From: Lachnospiraceae bacterium
GTDB lineage: Bacteria > Bacillota > Clostridia > Lachnospirales > Lachnospiraceae
DNA length: 64,000 bases
Reading direction: 5' to 3'
NCBI GenBank assembly: GCA_024692715.1
Contig: JAILMH010000003.1
Span: 1-64,000 of the forward strand
Below the pieces are notes generated by a model. The model was not told where the DNA came from. It worked only from the letters and a program-made list of their open reading frames with translations, and ran no database searches. Below are positions 16,784 through 26,140 of the stretch, one piece after another. Each line of letters opens with the position of its first letter. Within the stretch, counting starts at the first letter, position 1. Both the position numbers and the translations under genes were made by a program.

Positions 16784-17703
16784 CTTTTTCTGACCTTTCC
16801 AAATTTAACGTGCAGGATATAGAACCCGAAGCATTTAGAAAACATGCTCCATGTACGTGCCGAAGGGTGCTTAAGCCAGAGTCCCGCTGCATTTTTGAAT
16901 CTTCCAAGCGCCTGTCCTATCTCGTAATCCGTAAGACCGGCATTTTTTTCGATCCATTTCATAAGGCTGCATTTATACTCGAATTCTTCTACCATGGTAT
17001 CCCTTTTAAGCTTGATGGAATTCCATGTACCTCCGCCCTGCTTTCTTATAACGCGGTGCGCCGCCATGACATCATCAAATCGATATATCTTTCCCTGCAG
17101 CAAAAGGAAGGTAAAGATCACCTCATCATCTATGAAATCATGAGCACGGTAGAGGATCGAATAGTCCATTTTTCCGTTTTTATAAAAATTACGGCAGACA
17201 TTCGATGCTGTCTGTCCCGGCCATTCTCCCCGCCTTTCCCAGTTCTCGTAGGTATAATCTCCGCTCCATGAATAGAGCTTTTCCTTCTGTTCATCACTCG
17301 AGGGATCACCGTTCTCATCGATTATGCAGAAAGAGTGTGTGGTTCCCATGTAATCCGGATGTGTATCAAGGAAATCAACCTGTTTCTGAAGCTTTGTATC
17401 ATCATTCCAGTAATCGTCTCCTTCAAGATACGCAAGGTATTCGCCCTCTGCCTCCATTGATGTCAGGTAGACATTGAGTGTAGGGCGTCCAAGATTCTTT
17501 TCTCGAAGCAGCAGCCTGAATTTCCCCGGATTTTTCATGGAATATTCTCTCAGTATGTCCTGGGTTCCATCTGTCGAGCAGTCGTCTCCGACAACTATCT
17601 CGTAGTCAAAATCTGTTTTCTGCATCAGAATTCCATCCAATGCTTTTCTTACATACTTTGCATGATTGTAGGTGATCAGAATCACCGAAAGTTTTGGTTT
17701 CAT
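16780..17703 (-). CDS. Family 2 glycosyltransferase
   Basis: The N-terminal GT-A domain starts MKPKLSVILITYNHAKYVRK; it has the nucleotide-sugar motif VGDDCSTDGTQDIL around residue 38-52 and a metal-binding LEGDDYWND near residue 95. The acidic EGDDY form is common in capsule glycosyltransferases with sugar-containing acceptors. A GAGG site precedes the start. It sits 10 bases after the ABC transporter gene and overlaps the fucosyltransferase gene by 4 bases. Donor and acceptor cannot be read from sequence. Confidence 0.88.
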   Translation of the reverse strand: MKPKLSVILITYNHAKYVRKALDGILMQKTDFDYEIVVGDDCSTDGTQDILREYSMKNPGKFRLLLREKNLGRPTLNVYLTSMEAEGEYLAYLEGDDYWNDDTKLQKQVDFLDTHPDYMGTTHSFCIIDENGDPSSDEQKEKLYSWSGDYTYENWERRGEWPGQTASNVCRNFYKNGKMDYSILYRAHDFIDDEVIFTFLLLQGKIYRFDDVMAAHRVIRKQGGGTWNSIKLKRDTMVEEFEYKCSLMKWIEKNAGLTDYEIGQALGRFKNAAGLWLKHPSARTWSMFSKCFGFYILHVKFGKVRKR

Positions 17704-17713
17704 TTTTCCTCTT

Positions 17714-19468
17714 TCACGCCTGTATGGTCGCAGGATCTACAGCATTTACCGTTCCATTTTCAACCCTAAAGATATACTCACAGTTTTTGATAGTCGTTAA
17801 TCGATGAGCGATTATGAGCAGTGTCTTCTTTCCGTGAAGCCTCTCTATAGCCTCCATGACCGCCTTTTCTGTTTCATTGTCAAGTGCACTGGTCGCCTCA
17901 TCAAGAACAAGTATCTCGGGGTTTCCATAGAGCGCTCTGGCGATACCGATCCTCTGGCGCTGTCCTCCGGAAAGTCTCACGCCACGCTCTCCAACCTCTG
18001 TATCAAGTCCCTCAGGAAGTGAGCGGACAAAATCTGCAAGCTGAGCCTCTTCAAGTGCGCTCCATACCTGTGCTTCATCTATTTTGTCCTTATCTATTCC
18101 AAAAGCGACATTACTTCTTATGCTCTCATCCGCAAGAAAGATAGCCTGTGGAATATAGGCAAGTTTCTCCGCCCATCTGAGCGGATTTTCATGAACATTC
18201 ATGCTTCCGTACTTAACACAGCCGCTTCTTGGGAAAAGAATTCCAAGAATGACATCCGCCATTGTCGATTTACCTGCACCACTAGGGCCTATAAGTCCTA
18301 TAGATGCGCCAAGCGGTATATCAAAGCTTACATTTTTCAAGACATCTTCATCTGTCTTAGGGTAACGATATACCAGATTTTCTACACTTATCTTATCCGG
18401 CTTTTCTTCAAGCTCTCCCTGATGCGCATCTGTGATCTCCACATCCACCATATCCTCAGTTTCTCTGAGATCATGATAGATAAGGTCTATCGAAGGCTTA
18501 AGAAATGTTATTCCGTTAAGATAATTACTGATCTTTCCGACTGACGGCAGAAGCTTGAAAGCCGCAACTGCAAAGGCGGCAAGCTGCGGAAGTATGCTGT
18601 TCAAGTCTGTGCCTGTACGAAGCTTGAATACCAGCACGAGCATAATTCCTGTAATGCAGACCGTCTCTATCAGATACTTCGGAACCTGTCCAAAGAAATT
18701 TGTGTTTATCAGTGCTGTCATCTTTTTATCACCGCAGTTTGTAAATTCCTTTACAAAGTATTTCTCACGATGAAGGATCTTAATATCCTTTACTGCTCCA
18801 AGAGCCTGATTGATAGCCTGATGCATCTTTCCGTCATACTTCTGATTCTGCTGCCCGTAAGCTCTGACTCTCTTACGCGTAAGCACACTGTAAAGTCCCA
18901 CACATACAAGCAGTATCACAGCCATTGTTATCGACATCACCGGATCACTGAAAAGCAGATACAGCGCGAGCATCATTGAAAGAAGGATCTCCGATGCAAC
19001 ATTCAGTACCGAAAGGATAAGCTGAAAAAGTCTGTCTGTATCCAGCATGATGTTTCTTATCATCTCTGAGGTATTATGATCGAGATGATAGGTATATGGT
19101 TTTTTAAGATAGCAGTCGACAAGCCTGCTCGCGCATTTAAGCTGATTTTTATAGATAAAAGAATACTGAAAATAGTACATAAGCGTAAGATACAGATTCT
19201 TTAAGAAGTAAATTGCGATTATCACAAATACAAGAAAAACAAAGAAATCTGTCACTGAATGCATACCGCACAATGTATATATTTCGTGAAGTATTCCGGG
19301 CTCATCCACAACTTCCGGCTTTGAAATGAGATTGATGAGCGGCATTATGAGCGATACGCCCACAAGCTCAAGCATAGCACCTATGAAGATTGCAAACATA
19401 AGCTGTATCATACGGTGTTTCTGTTTTTTGTCGAATATATAGTTTAATTTGTGTAAAATGTCATTCAT
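17714..19468 (-). CDS. ABC exporter, PglK/MsbA-like glycolipid flippase candidate
   Basis: A 584-residue half-transporter. Residues about 20-320 hold six membrane segments (first IQLMFAIFIGAMLELVGVSLI); residues about 355-575 hold the ATPase with Walker A GPSGAGKST, signature LSGGQRQRIGIARAL and Walker B ILVLDEATSALD. Placement inside a glycosyltransferase cluster suggests it flips a lipid-linked oligosaccharide across the membrane, as PglK does, rather than exporting peptide; that is inference. No Wzx-type flippase or Wzy-type polymerase is recognisable in the cluster. The gene overlaps the upstream glycosyltransferase by 4 bases. Confidence 0.88.
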   Translation of the reverse strand: MNDILHKLNYIFDKKQKHRMIQLMFAIFIGAMLELVGVSLIMPLINLISKPEVVDEPGILHEIYTLCGMHSVTDFFVFLVFVIIAIYFLKNLYLTLMYYFQYSFIYKNQLKCASRLVDCYLKKPYTYHLDHNTSEMIRNIMLDTDRLFQLILSVLNVASEILLSMMLALYLLFSDPVMSITMAVILLVCVGLYSVLTRKRVRAYGQQNQKYDGKMHQAINQALGAVKDIKILHREKYFVKEFTNCGDKKMTALINTNFFGQVPKYLIETVCITGIMLVLVFKLRTGTDLNSILPQLAAFAVAAFKLLPSVGKISNYLNGITFLKPSIDLIYHDLRETEDMVDVEITDAHQGELEEKPDKISVENLVYRYPKTDEDVLKNVSFDIPLGASIGLIGPSGAGKSTMADVILGILFPRSGCVKYGSMNVHENPLRWAEKLAYIPQAIFLADESIRSNVAFGIDKDKIDEAQVWSALEEAQLADFVRSLPEGLDTEVGERGVRLSGGQRQRIGIARALYGNPEILVLDEATSALDNETEKAVMEAIERLHGKKTLLIIAHRLTTIKNCEYIFRVENGTVNAVDPATIQA

Positions 19469-20568
19469 CTGTTAAACGCCCTGTATTTCATTAGATTCAT
19501 CATCTTTTTGCGATTCATACCCGGATAAAAATAATCCTCTAATATTCCTGTTTCTGTTCTGAGTGCTCTTGATTTCCTTGTGAGATCATAAAGCCTTATC
19601 TCTCTTCCCGGTATCTTTAAGAAAATATTTGCATCCATCGGTCTGAGCACAAGTCCATAATGCTCCATCACATGATACGGCAGAGACTGTGTCGAAAGAA
19701 GATAGTTCATTTTGACTGCATGATCTCTTATTTTCAAGCCATAAAGGTCGGATTCATAAGGCATGAGCGCATTTTCAAAATATGCGTCATATACTGCTCT
19801 TGAGTCAGCAAGCCCCGAGAAGTGGAAGGTATGTGTCGTTCCAAAGGAAAGCGGGACCTGCAGATCTGTAACTGCATGAAAAGCGTGTTCTCCAGCATCT
19901 GCAAAGTTTGTAGTATAAGAAATTCGCGGATAAAGGAAGTATCTGTCAGTTTCTATAAGATACTTTATAGCATATTTAAGCCATGAATTTTCTGACCACG
20001 CAGCAGCATCTGAAGGCATACCGTTTCCATGGAGATCATCTCCGTCATGCTCTTTCTGCCAGTCTCTGAAATCATCCCACTGCTTTGCTGTCCACGCCTG
20101 TCCCCAGCTTGAAGCAAACTGGAAGTACCAGTTATCATAGCCATCGTCGATAGGCTCAAAGGGAAGACGGGCAAATACATTGAATCTGTGATTGTAAAGG
20201 GAAATTCCACCGATCTCATCCCTCATCGCCGAAAAATCCAGCGCACTTGATGCAAACCTGTAAAATTCCGGAGACACATATAGATCATCCTCAAGCATGA
20301 TGATACTTCCAAATTCATTTGTGTAATTACCGCACTCTAAAATATGCTTTTTAAGCCCGAGTCTGTCCGCATGACGGACAACTCTCTTATTTCCATGCTT
20401 CCAGTTGAATTTTTCCGCGATTCTCGCAACTTCAGGATTGTCACTGTTGTCTATACTTATGATGAGCTGTATATCATCATAGTCATAGCTGGCTTCCGCC
20501 ACGGACACCAGGATCCTCTTTAATGAATCCACTCTGTTGTATGCTGCTATAACTATTGCCGGTTTCAT
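19465..20568 (-). CDS. GT-A fold glycosyltransferase
   Basis: The protein (367 residues) opens with [20 protein letters not shown] and has the metal-binding [16 protein letters not shown] motif around residue 92-108; the EDD triad and the sequence context resemble GnT-I-like and related nucleotide-diphospho-sugar transferases. The centre is Trp-rich ([20 protein letters not shown]). It overlaps the acetyltransferase gene by 4 bases upstream and the ABC transporter by 4 bases downstream, so it is embedded in the glycan operon. Sugar specificity is unknown. Confidence 0.82.
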   Translation of the reverse strand: MKPAIVIAAYNRVDSLKRILVSVAEASYDYDDIQLIISIDNSDNPEVARIAEKFNWKHGNKRVVRHADRLGLKKHILECGNYTNEFGSIIMLEDDLYVSPEFYRFASSALDFSAMRDEIGGISLYNHRFNVFARLPFEPIDDGYDNWYFQFASSWGQAWTAKQWDDFRDWQKEHDGDDLHGNGMPSDAAAWSENSWLKYAIKYLIETDRYFLYPRISYTTNFADAGEHAFHAVTDLQVPLSFGTTHTFHFSGLADSRAVYDAYFENALMPYESDLYGLKIRDHAVKMNYLLSTQSLPYHVMEHYGLVLRPMDANIFLKIPGREIRLYDLTRKSRALRTETGILEDYFYPGMNRKKMMNLMKYRAFNR

Positions 20569-21257
20569 GATCTTCCCATTGCCTCCAAAAATACCTTAAT
20601 ATCCTTAAATTCATCTATATGAGCTCTGATCCATTCATCAGAATTTTCCCACCACTTTAACTCTTCAAGTCTTTTTACCGTCTCTTCATCAAAACGATAT
20701 CGGATCACTCTGGCAGGTACGCCAGCACAAATACTGTATGGCGGGGTATCCTTAACTACCAACGCTCCGGCACCAACGACCGCGCCGTCTCCTATGGTGA
20801 CACCATCCATTATTTTTACGTGGTTTCCGATCCACACATCATTTCCTATCTTTATATTTCCTACTTCACCCTTAAAGGTCTTTTCCTTTGCAAAGGAGAA
20901 ACCAAATGTCTCTGCCGGGTCTGTGAATGCCGGATGCATGGCAACCTGATCTTTTATCGGATGCCTTCCAACGACAGTTGAAACTCCTGCACCTATCGAA
21001 GTATATCTTCCGATCTCGGTGTCGGTAAAGTCCCCGTCTCTATTGATATATGAACCTCTGCCAAGCTTTCCATTTACAAATGAGGTATTGCGTCCGAGAA
21101 AATTTCTTCCCTCAAGTACTGCTCCTCTCACATATGAACCCTGCTTTAATATGCTGTTTGTCTTTATTTCGCAGGACAACCGTATAAACGGAAAAAAAAG
21201 GCAGCGATAAATACCGCTCGCTGCCTCATTTAATTTTCTTTTCCAGATTTTTTTCAT
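20565..21257 (-). CDS. Left-handed beta-helix O-acetyltransferase
   Basis: A 230-residue protein with hexapeptide repeats from about residue 35 to 185, ending in [20 protein letters not shown] and [13 protein letters not shown]. These are hallmarks of the CatB/WbbJ class of acetyl-CoA dependent transferases. The segment [14 protein letters not shown] supplies the likely catalytic His (about residue 97). Within this cluster it most likely O- or N-acetylates a sugar of the surface glycan. It overlaps neighbours by 4 bases on both sides. Confidence 0.88.
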   Translation of the reverse strand: MKKIWKRKLNEAASGIYRCLFFPFIRLSCEIKTNSILKQGSYVRGAVLEGRNFLGRNTSFVNGKLGRGSYINRDGDFTDTEIGRYTSIGAGVSTVVGRHPIKDQVAMHPAFTDPAETFGFSFAKEKTFKGEVGNIKIGNDVWIGNHVKIMDGVTIGDGAVVGAGALVVKDTPPYSICAGVPARVIRYRFDEETVKRLEELKWWENSDEWIRAHIDEFKDIKVFLEAMGRS

Positions 21258-22066
21258 TTTACTTCTACCCGCTTCTGGTGCCGCATCTTGCGCTGCACCT
21301 TACGAATCCAGTATTTAAGCCAGCCCGGAAAATAATCCATTCCAAACTGCCTTATATTGATCGACCACATCTGCTTCTTTATTTCTTCATCCCCCGGAGT
21401 CTCTATTCCGTTTTCTCTGCGTATTGCTATCGATTCAAGATAGGTGTCCTTAAGCCTTACGCTGGAAACCCCGGTCTTTGAAACCTTTGCAATGAGCACT
21501 CCCGTATCTGAAAACATGCAGCCTGCATTATATGCCTGGAGCAGAAAGTTATAGTCAGCTCCTATCTTCCACTTTAGATCAAAGGGAAAGCTTCTCATAA
21601 GCCTTGTCCTTGCAAATACGCTCTGATGAGAAAAAGGCATGCGCTCCTTTATTTTTTCAGGACATTTTCTGAAATAATGATACTCTCCAAACTCCTCCTC
21701 GGCTGTATCGCCAAAAAGAAGATCTGAAGCACTCCAGTCACGGCCCTCAAAGATATCCGAAAGCACATGATCTGAAAAATAGCAGTCTCCGGAGTTCATA
21801 AAGCTTATCCATTCACCTACAGCTCTTTTTACAGCTATATTCATGGCGTCATAGAGTCCCTTATCGGGCTCTGAAATGATCCTGAAGGATATCCCTCTCT
21901 CCTTAAAACGGCTTCTGTAACTTTCTGCAACTTTTACAGTACCATCCTTTGAACCGCCGTCCTTTATTATATACTCAAAATCTGAATATTTCTGAGAAAG
22001 CACCGACTCTATCGTAGCCGCGATAAATTTCTCTTCATTATAGCATACAGTGATCACTGTTATCAT
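21254..22066 (-). CDS. Family 2 glycosyltransferase (WcaA/colanic-type)
   Basis: The GT-A domain begins [20 protein letters not shown] with [16 protein letters not shown] near residue 38 and [14 protein letters not shown] near residue 95. These are typical of capsule/O-antigen GT2 enzymes. The track start lies 6 bases upstream; the GAGGGAG site gives better spacing to the second ATG at 22066, which also matches family N-termini. The C-terminus is basic ([16 protein letters not shown]), possibly for membrane contact. It lies between an acetyltransferase and a GT4 gene. Confidence 0.88.
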   Translation of the reverse strand: MITVITVCYNEEKFIAATIESVLSQKYSDFEYIIKDGGSKDGTVKVAESYRSRFKERGISFRIISEPDKGLYDAMNIAVKRAVGEWISFMNSGDCYFSDHVLSDIFEGRDWSASDLLFGDTAEEEFGEYHYFRKCPEKIKERMPFSHQSVFARTRLMRSFPFDLKWKIGADYNFLLQAYNAGCMFSDTGVLIAKVSKTGVSSVRLKDTYLESIAIRRENGIETPGDEEIKKQMWSINIRQFGMDYFPGWLKYWIRKVQRKMRHQKRVEVK

Positions 22067-22078
22067 TAACATTCTCCC

Positions 22079-23182
22079 TCAACGCTGTCTCAGATGCTCG
22101 TAAAGTTTTGCCACTATAGGATCCCATCTAAAATCATGCCAGGTATAATCTGCAATTTCCACCGCTCTCGACTCCCAGTCCGCCTTCGAATTCATAAGTC
22201 TTACAAAGGCACCTGAAAGCGCCATACTATCATCGACCGGAACTATATAACCGAACTTTCCGTCGTTATAGATATCCCTTCCTGCCGGAACACCCTTTGT
22301 AGTCACAAGGAAGTCCCCGTTTGCCGCAGCTTCAAGCAGCACTATTCCAAAGCTTTCTGACCTTGAAGGTAATGTAAATATCTTTGCCCTTCTGTAATAT
22401 TCATTCAGCTTTTCCTTATCGGTAATTGGTCCTGTGAAAATGATCCTGTCCTTAAGGTCCGGATGTCTTGCCATGAAGCTTGAAATATAGGTCTTAAACT
22501 CTTCTTCAATACTTCCCACAAGATAGAGCTTCCAGTCATTCTGCACTGCCGCACCTGCAAAAGCATTAAGGAGAACATCTGTAGCCTTTGCATAGGTACC
22601 GAGATTTCCGACCGCCAGTATCATATTTTCTTTATTGAATGTCTTAACAGGCTGTTCTTCATCTGTATAAAATCCATTCGGAATATATATGATCCTTGGG
22701 CCATACTTCTTTTCCATCCAACCTGCGATAAGTGTAGTCTCTACAGAAACCACATCTGCAAGCCTTATGGTCATCCTCTTTATAAATCCGACCGGATTCG
22801 GCATGAGAAGCCTTTTATAGCCCTTAAGATCCATATCGAGCTTAAGGTATCCCTTTCCGCCCGGTTTTTTCCTAAGTTTATAAATAAGCAGGTACACAAA
22901 GCTCGAAAGATTCAGGTGATAGACATTGAGCACATCTATCCCGGATGCATTTTTCCACACAAATTTTGCTCCCGCTATGATCGGTGAAATCATATCTTTT
23001 TTCAGAAATTTCACCTTAAGTCCCTTTACCTCTTTTTCAAGATAAGGATAACTTTCATCATTTTTATATGACACCATAATGCTGTTAACATTGTAGTCTC
23101 TGTGCAGCATGTATGGGATCATTCCAACATCCTTTAATAGATGTACATTTTTCAATCTGGTAAACAGCGTAACAAATACCAT
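22079..23182 (-). CDS. Family 4 glycosyltransferase (GT-B fold)
   Basis: A 367-residue GT-B enzyme. The C-terminal domain has AVGNLGTYAKATDVLLNAFA, the IIFTGPITDKEKLNEYYRRA block and FTLPSRSESFGIVLLEAAAN, in which E-x7-E contacts the donor nucleotide. The track start at 23200 precedes the GGAGG site; the ATG at 23182 (MVFVTLF) follows it at proper spacing. It is transcribed away from the plus-strand GT2 gene only 36 bases distant. The cluster context suggests hexose transfer to a lipid-linked glycan. Confidence 0.88.
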   Translation of the reverse strand: MVFVTLFTRLKNVHLLKDVGMIPYMLHRDYNVNSIMVSYKNDESYPYLEKEVKGLKVKFLKKDMISPIIAGAKFVWKNASGIDVLNVYHLNLSSFVYLLIYKLRKKPGGKGYLKLDMDLKGYKRLLMPNPVGFIKRMTIRLADVVSVETTLIAGWMEKKYGPRIIYIPNGFYTDEEQPVKTFNKENMILAVGNLGTYAKATDVLLNAFAGAAVQNDWKLYLVGSIEEEFKTYISSFMARHPDLKDRIIFTGPITDKEKLNEYYRRAKIFTLPSRSESFGIVLLEAAANGDFLVTTKGVPAGRDIYNDGKFGYIVPVDDSMALSGAFVRLMNSKADWESRAVEIADYTWHDFRWDPIVAKLYEHLRQR

Positions 23183-23218
23183 TTGCCGCCTCCACTTCAA
23201 ACGATTATAATAGGCATC

Positions 23219-24076
23219 ATGAAAACAACATTAATAATACTTAATTATAACGATGCTGAGCGAACAATCAAGCTCGCCCAGACAGTAAAAAATTATAACT
23301 CAATAAATCACATTGTAATCACTGACAATGCATCAAGTGACGATTCATTCGCAAGGCTTTTAGAAATCGCCGACGATAAAATTTCCGTAGTGACCTCCGG
23401 CTTTAACGGCGGCTATGCCAAAGGCAATAATTTCGGCTGCCGCTATGCCATAGCAAATTTTTCTCCGGATATTTTATTTGTGGCAAATCCGGATGTAGCC
23501 TTTGACAATGAAACTGCCGCTGCAATGGCTGCAGCTCTGACAAAATGCAAGAATCTCGGCGTAGTAGCTCCTCTTGTACGCAAAGGTTACAATGTATGGA
23601 ATCTCCCGGGCTTTGCCGGAATCATCGAGAGCCTTTTCCTTGTATGGTTCACTCTCGACAAGCTCCTTATACGAAAAAAGATATTAAATTCTGACAAGCA
23701 GCTTGTCCCTGCCGGAGTCGCCGAAGGTTCATTCTTCGCTCTCACTGCTGCCGCATTTAAGGAAGCAGGCGGTTTCGATGAGCGGACCTTCCTTTACTCT
23801 GAAGAGATAATCCTTGCATCGAGGCTTAAGGCACTCGGACTTCGTACCGGCATCTTAAGAGATTACCGCTACGACCATATGCACTCTGCAAGTATCAAAA
23901 AACACTACAACTCTTCAAAAGCCCGCACCTTCAAGCATTTTGCAGAAAGCTTTGCCATCTATAACAAGCACTATCTGCACACAACTCCTATGCAGGATAA
24001 AATTTATGATCTTGCCTGTAAGCTCGCCTATGGCGAAAGGCTTGTCTATGATTTTATCAAAAATCATATGCCTTAA
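23219..24076 (+). CDS. Family 2 glycosyltransferase on the opposite strand (rhamnosyltransferase-like)
   Basis: The only plus-strand gene in the glycan cluster. It begins MKTTLIILNYNDAERTIKL, has HIVITDNASSDDSFARLLE and the FVANPDVAFD metal site (residues about 88-97), and then VAEGSFFALTAAAFKEAGGFDERTFLY, a pattern seen in dTDP-rhamnosyl and similar transferases. The track start at 23141 lies inside the divergent gene; the ATG at 23219 matches the family start, although its ribosome binding site is weak. The stop overlaps the stop of the convergent GT4 gene by 3 bases. The acceptor is unknown. Confidence 0.87.
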   Translation: MKTTLIILNYNDAERTIKLAQTVKNYNSINHIVITDNASSDDSFARLLEIADDKISVVTSGFNGGYAKGNNFGCRYAIANFSPDILFVANPDVAFDNETAAAMAAALTKCKNLGVVAPLVRKGYNVWNLPGFAGIIESLFLVWFTLDKLLIRKKILNSDKQLVPAGVAEGSFFALTAAAFKEAGGFDERTFLYSEEIILASRLKALGLRTGILRDYRYDHMHSASIKKHYNSSKARTFKHFAESFAIYNKHYLHTTPMQDKIYDLACKLAYGERLVYDFIKNHMP

Positions 24077-25179
24077 AGGTCTGCGAGCTCACGTATACTC
24101 TTAACCATGTGCTCCCATGAAAAACGTCCACTATCGGCTTTGATCTCAGCTTTGAAATCGAAGCCGTTTTCTTTCATGGAATAAAATTTCTTTACAGCTT
24201 TCACAAGTTCATCTGCATCTGCGCTTTCACAAAGAACTCCTGTCTTGCCATCTGTTACAACCTCAGGAAGTCCGCCGACTCTTGTTGCTATGACCGGCTT
24301 TTCGAATCCGAAAGCTATCTGCGCTATACCACTCTGTGTCGCATCTATATACGGAAGTACGACTGCATCAGCTGCTGCAAAATATTTCTCCACTTCACGA
24401 TCTGGCGTATATCCGTCATGTATCTCAACCCTGTCTCTCACTCCAAGAGAATCTATGAGCTCATCATATTCTGCTCTGGCATTTCCAAAATCTCCGACAA
24501 CCATCAGCTTTACATCCTCAAGGGACTTCATCGCATCAAGCATGTATTTAAGCCCTTTATAAGGGCGGATAAATCCAAAGAAAAGGATCACCTTTTCCTC
24601 TGAAGTCTTCTCAGGCTGATCGTGAAAATTAAATGCACTATAAGTAGGATGCATATTCACTATATATTTAGGGTCCCGGATAATAGTCTTGAGCTCAGAG
24701 GCTTCTTTGGAAGAATGGAGCACAAAATAATCTCCTCCCCTGAGAGTAAGGCGCGTCAAAAACCTGTCCAACGGAAATCTTTCGTGTGGAAAGACATTAT
24801 GGCAGGTAAACAGGATCTTCGTCTTTATAAGCGCAGAAAGTATCCTGTAACACGGCGCAAAATATGGATGCCACCATTCGATGATCACAAGCTCCGGTTT
24901 CATCGCATTGATCTTCATCGCAGTGGCAATAATATTGAATGGATTGGCTGTATTCAGCCAGAAATGAGTGTTTTCAACCTTAAAGCTGTCATTTTTAAAA
25001 TCCCTCTGCTCCTTTTTGAAAAGAAGCTTCGGGTACTGCATGGAATAAGAGATCACTTCGGTATTAAATTCTTTCCTCAATGCTCGAGCCAGCAGCCCCG
25101 TATAATGAGAAATTCCGCCTTTAAATGGGTAAACCGGGCCGATCAGAACTATTTTCTTTTCAGTTTTTTCGGTTGTCAT
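24073..25179 (-). CDS. Family 4 glycosyltransferase
   Basis: A 368-residue GT-B enzyme beginning KKIVLIGPVYPFKGGISHYTG, with the N-terminal Gly-rich loop, VILFFGFIRPYKGLKYMLDA near residue 200 and VVLPYIDATQSGIAQIAFGF with the E/D-x7-E type donor site near residue 290. Its start overlaps the dolichol-phosphate-mannose-synthase-like gene by 20 bases. It shares a 3-base stop overlap with the opposite-strand GT2 gene. Probable role: transfer of a hexose in surface glycan assembly. Confidence 0.88.
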   Translation of the reverse strand: MTTEKTEKKIVLIGPVYPFKGGISHYTGLLARALRKEFNTEVISYSMQYPKLLFKKEQRDFKNDSFKVENTHFWLNTANPFNIIATAMKINAMKPELVIIEWWHPYFAPCYRILSALIKTKILFTCHNVFPHERFPLDRFLTRLTLRGGDYFVLHSSKEASELKTIIRDPKYIVNMHPTYSAFNFHDQPEKTSEEKVILFFGFIRPYKGLKYMLDAMKSLEDVKLMVVGDFGNARAEYDELIDSLGVRDRVEIHDGYTPDREVEKYFAAADAVVLPYIDATQSGIAQIAFGFEKPVIATRVGGLPEVVTDGKTGVLCESADADELVKAVKKFYSMKENGFDFKAEIKADSGRFSWEHMVKSIRELADL

Positions 25180-26140
25180 TCAAGATTTCCTCATTGCTTT
25201 TCTCTCCGGCTTCAATTCTTCTGAGTCTGAACTGAATATCCTCAAGAATCTTTCTATTAGCTGCAATAATATCAGCCTGAAGTCCCATGATAAATGTGGA
25301 GAATCCAAGCATCATCAATGTACTTGCAAGGATAAGTGACTGGATATGTCCAACTCCCTGTCCCTGTGAGAAGTAAATGATGAATCTGATCGCAAGCACA
25401 AGCCCGATGGTAAACGGAATTAGTCCTATCAATGAGAAAAATACCAACGGACGATACATCATATATGCTCTGATTATTGTGAGGATAGATTTTTTAATGT
25501 ATCCTGCCATACTGCTGAAAAGTCTTGACTTCCTAAGCTCCGGATTTGTATTTATCGGAACCGAAGTGATAGCCATACTGTTTCTTCCGGCCTGCACAAT
25601 TGTCTCAAGTGTATATGTGTAGTTATTGATAACATTTATATGCATTGCTGCATCTCTTGAAAAAGCTCTGAATCCGCTCGGAGCGTCCGGAATATCTGTT
25701 GCAGATGCTTTACGCACTACAAAGCTTCCAAGATGCTGAAGCTTCTTTTTAAGCGGTGAAAATCCCGGTGTATCATCAATAGGTCTTTCACCGATAACGA
25801 TCTCAGCTTTATGCTCGAGGATCGGTCTTACAAGTTTTTCAATGTCTGAACCGCAATACTGATTATCAGCATCTGTATTTACGATAATGTCTGCGCCATT
25901 TCTGAGACAGGCATCAAGACCTGCAATAAATCCCTTTGCAAGACCTTTATTCTTGACAAAGGAAACGACGTAATTAACGCCCCATTCCTTTGCCACTTCT
26001 ACAGTATTGTCTGTACTTCCATCGTTGATAATAAGGTACTCGATCTCATCAATGCCATCGATATGACGCGGCAGAGCATCAAGTGCTACCTTGAGTGTTT
26101 TTGCTTCGTTTAAACACGGAATCTGAATTATGAGCTTCAT
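25160..26140 (-). CDS. Polyprenyl-phosphate glycosyltransferase (DPM1-like GT2 with C-terminal membrane segments)
   Basis: The N-terminal GT-A domain begins LIIQIPCLNEAKTLKVALD, has LIINDGSTDNTVEVAKEWGV near residue 36 and a VNTDADNQY metal site near residue 90. Two hydrophobic segments follow at about residues 229-255 and 266-290, then a charged helix. This layout is that of DPM/ArnC/GtrB-type enzymes that charge undecaprenyl phosphate with a sugar. It may supply a sugar donor on the outer side of the membrane. It overlaps trhP by 4 bases and the next glycosyltransferase by 20. Confidence 0.9.
   Translation of the reverse strand: MKLIIQIPCLNEAKTLKVALDALPRHIDGIDEIEYLIINDGSTDNTVEVAKEWGVNYVVSFVKNKGLAKGFIAGLDACLRNGADIIVNTDADNQYCGSDIEKLVRPILEHKAEIVIGERPIDDTPGFSPLKKKLQHLGSFVVRKASATDIPDAPSGFRAFSRDAAMHINVINNYTYTLETIVQAGRNSMAITSVPINTNPELRKSRLFSSMAGYIKKSILTIIRAYMMYRPLVFFSLIGLIPFTIGLVLAIRFIIYFSQGQGVGHIQSLILASTLMMLGFSTFIMGLQADIIAANRKILEDIQFRLRRIEAGEKSNEEILNDNRKN

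Noticed and set aside
24622-25224. Plus-strand 200-aa frame opposite the GT4 gene
   Set aside because: Basic, low-order antisense translation of a clear glycosyltransferase; no start signal.
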